A DNA stretch of 64,000 nucleotides from Desulfatiglans sp. (GTDB lineage Bacteria; Desulfobacterota; DSM-4660; Desulfatiglandales; HGW-15): positions 29,367 through 93,366 of the forward strand of contig JAAZBV010000137.1 in assembly GCA_012513605.1 (NCBI GenBank). The letters run 5' to 3'. The notes below the pieces were generated by a model. That model searched no databases. It saw only the letters and a program-made list of their open reading frames with translations, and was not told the origin of the DNA. Within the stretch, counting starts at the first letter, position 1. Each line of letters starts with the position of its first letter. The position numbers and the translations under genes were made by a program. Shown piece by piece: positions 63,822 through 64,000 of this stretch.

Positions 63822-64000
63822 ATGGTAAACGCAAAAAGAATCGTGGTATTTATTGTCCTTTCCATTCTCTTTATCCTTTTACAAACACCTTTGGTTTTGG
63901 CAAAGGAAAGCAGCTCTACCGGTGATGAAAGCTCATTTTCATCTGAAACAGAAGTAACATATTCGGAATCAACCGATGAAGAATCTGATACCCCCCCCCC
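63822..64000 (+). CDS. Secreted protein, N-terminal part (runs off window)
   Basis: The ATG at 63822 has GGGGGA 6 nt upstream. The first 28 or so residues are a Sec signal peptide (MVNAKRIVVFIVLSILFILL to LVLAKE). What follows is a Ser/Glu/Thr-rich, low-complexity stretch (STGDESSFSSETEVTYSEST), then Pro codons made of a run of ten C at the window end. It is a partial gene and the family cannot be told. It could be a surface or extracellular matrix protein. Confidence 0.65.
   Translation, partial: MVNAKRIVVFIVLSILFILLQTPLVLAKESSSTGDESSFSSETEVTYSESTDEESDTPP

Noticed and set aside
1..64000. tRNA, rRNA or CRISPR arrays
   Set aside because: None of the characteristic T-loop, rRNA or direct-repeat patterns were noticed by reading; a covariance search would be needed to exclude single tRNAs fully.

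Overview
The window looks like part of a chromosome from an anaerobic Desulfobacterota-type (former Deltaproteobacteria) organism. This is an inference from gene content: a sulfate uptake and reduction locus with a small siroheme sulfite reductase, an octaheme HAO-like cytochrome, a selenoprotein, a fused 2-oxoacid:ferredoxin oxidoreductase, a desulforedoxin-like protein, an AmrS-type radical SAM protein, a TRAP transporter, MglA/PilB-type genes and many stand-alone receivers and histidine kinases. No rRNA, tRNA, CRISPR array or complete insertion sequence was recognised.

Region 1 (1-8.2 kb, minus strand) is a sulfur-assimilation locus. In transcription order it runs Rrf2-type regulator, metY, a broken cystathionine-synthase-like gene, sulfate-binding protein, cysT, cysW, cysA, sulfite reductase, cysH (cut by the window edge). 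Between the regulator and metY lies an unannotated 30-codon leader ORF rich in Cys and Met codons. It is followed by three mutually exclusive hairpins ending in an intrinsic terminator, which is the layout of a ribosome-mediated attenuator. Region 2 (8.2-16.6 kb) holds a class III cyclase-TPR protein, a lipoprotein carboxylesterase, a small lipoprotein, a UGSC-like selenoprotein lipoprotein read through an in-frame UGA with a clear SECIS hairpin, and an octaheme cytochrome. Region 3 (16.9-24.8 kb) is a signalling block of kinases and receivers, followed by an odd ferredoxin, a frameshifted amrS and a hemerythrin-like protein.

Region 4 (24.8-31.4 kb) is an accessory, AT-rich stretch with gene remnants (GNAT, antitoxin/PIN), an intact RhuM-family gene and a translationally coupled pair: a 52-residue membrane peptide and a 1143-residue TPR-PIN protein. 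The pair is a candidate toxin or defence system. Region 5 (31.5-43.1 kb) has korAB, two tiny Cys-rich proteins, a universal stress protein, receivers, a desulforedoxin-like protein, a nitroreductase-like protein and two large kinases. Region 6 (43.1-47.3 kb) has rfaE2, comF and a one-polypeptide fusion of MrfA-like helicase with MrfB-like exonuclease. Region 7 (47.7-54.2 kb) has a subtilase and a thioredoxin-like secreted protein that share Ca-binding repeats and an almost identical C-terminal tail, then a TRAP transporter. Region 8 (54.4-63.2 kb) is a tight plus-strand cluster: HTH-PAS protein, kinase, receiver-HDOD, double receiver-DUF4388, MinD-like ATPase, MglA GTPase and PilB/GspE ATPase. 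It is probably a polarity or type IV pilus control module. The window ends inside a secreted-protein gene at a run of C.

Short palindromic repeats of several families are scattered through the intergenic spaces, and a 141-bp MITE-like element lies after the TRAP operon.
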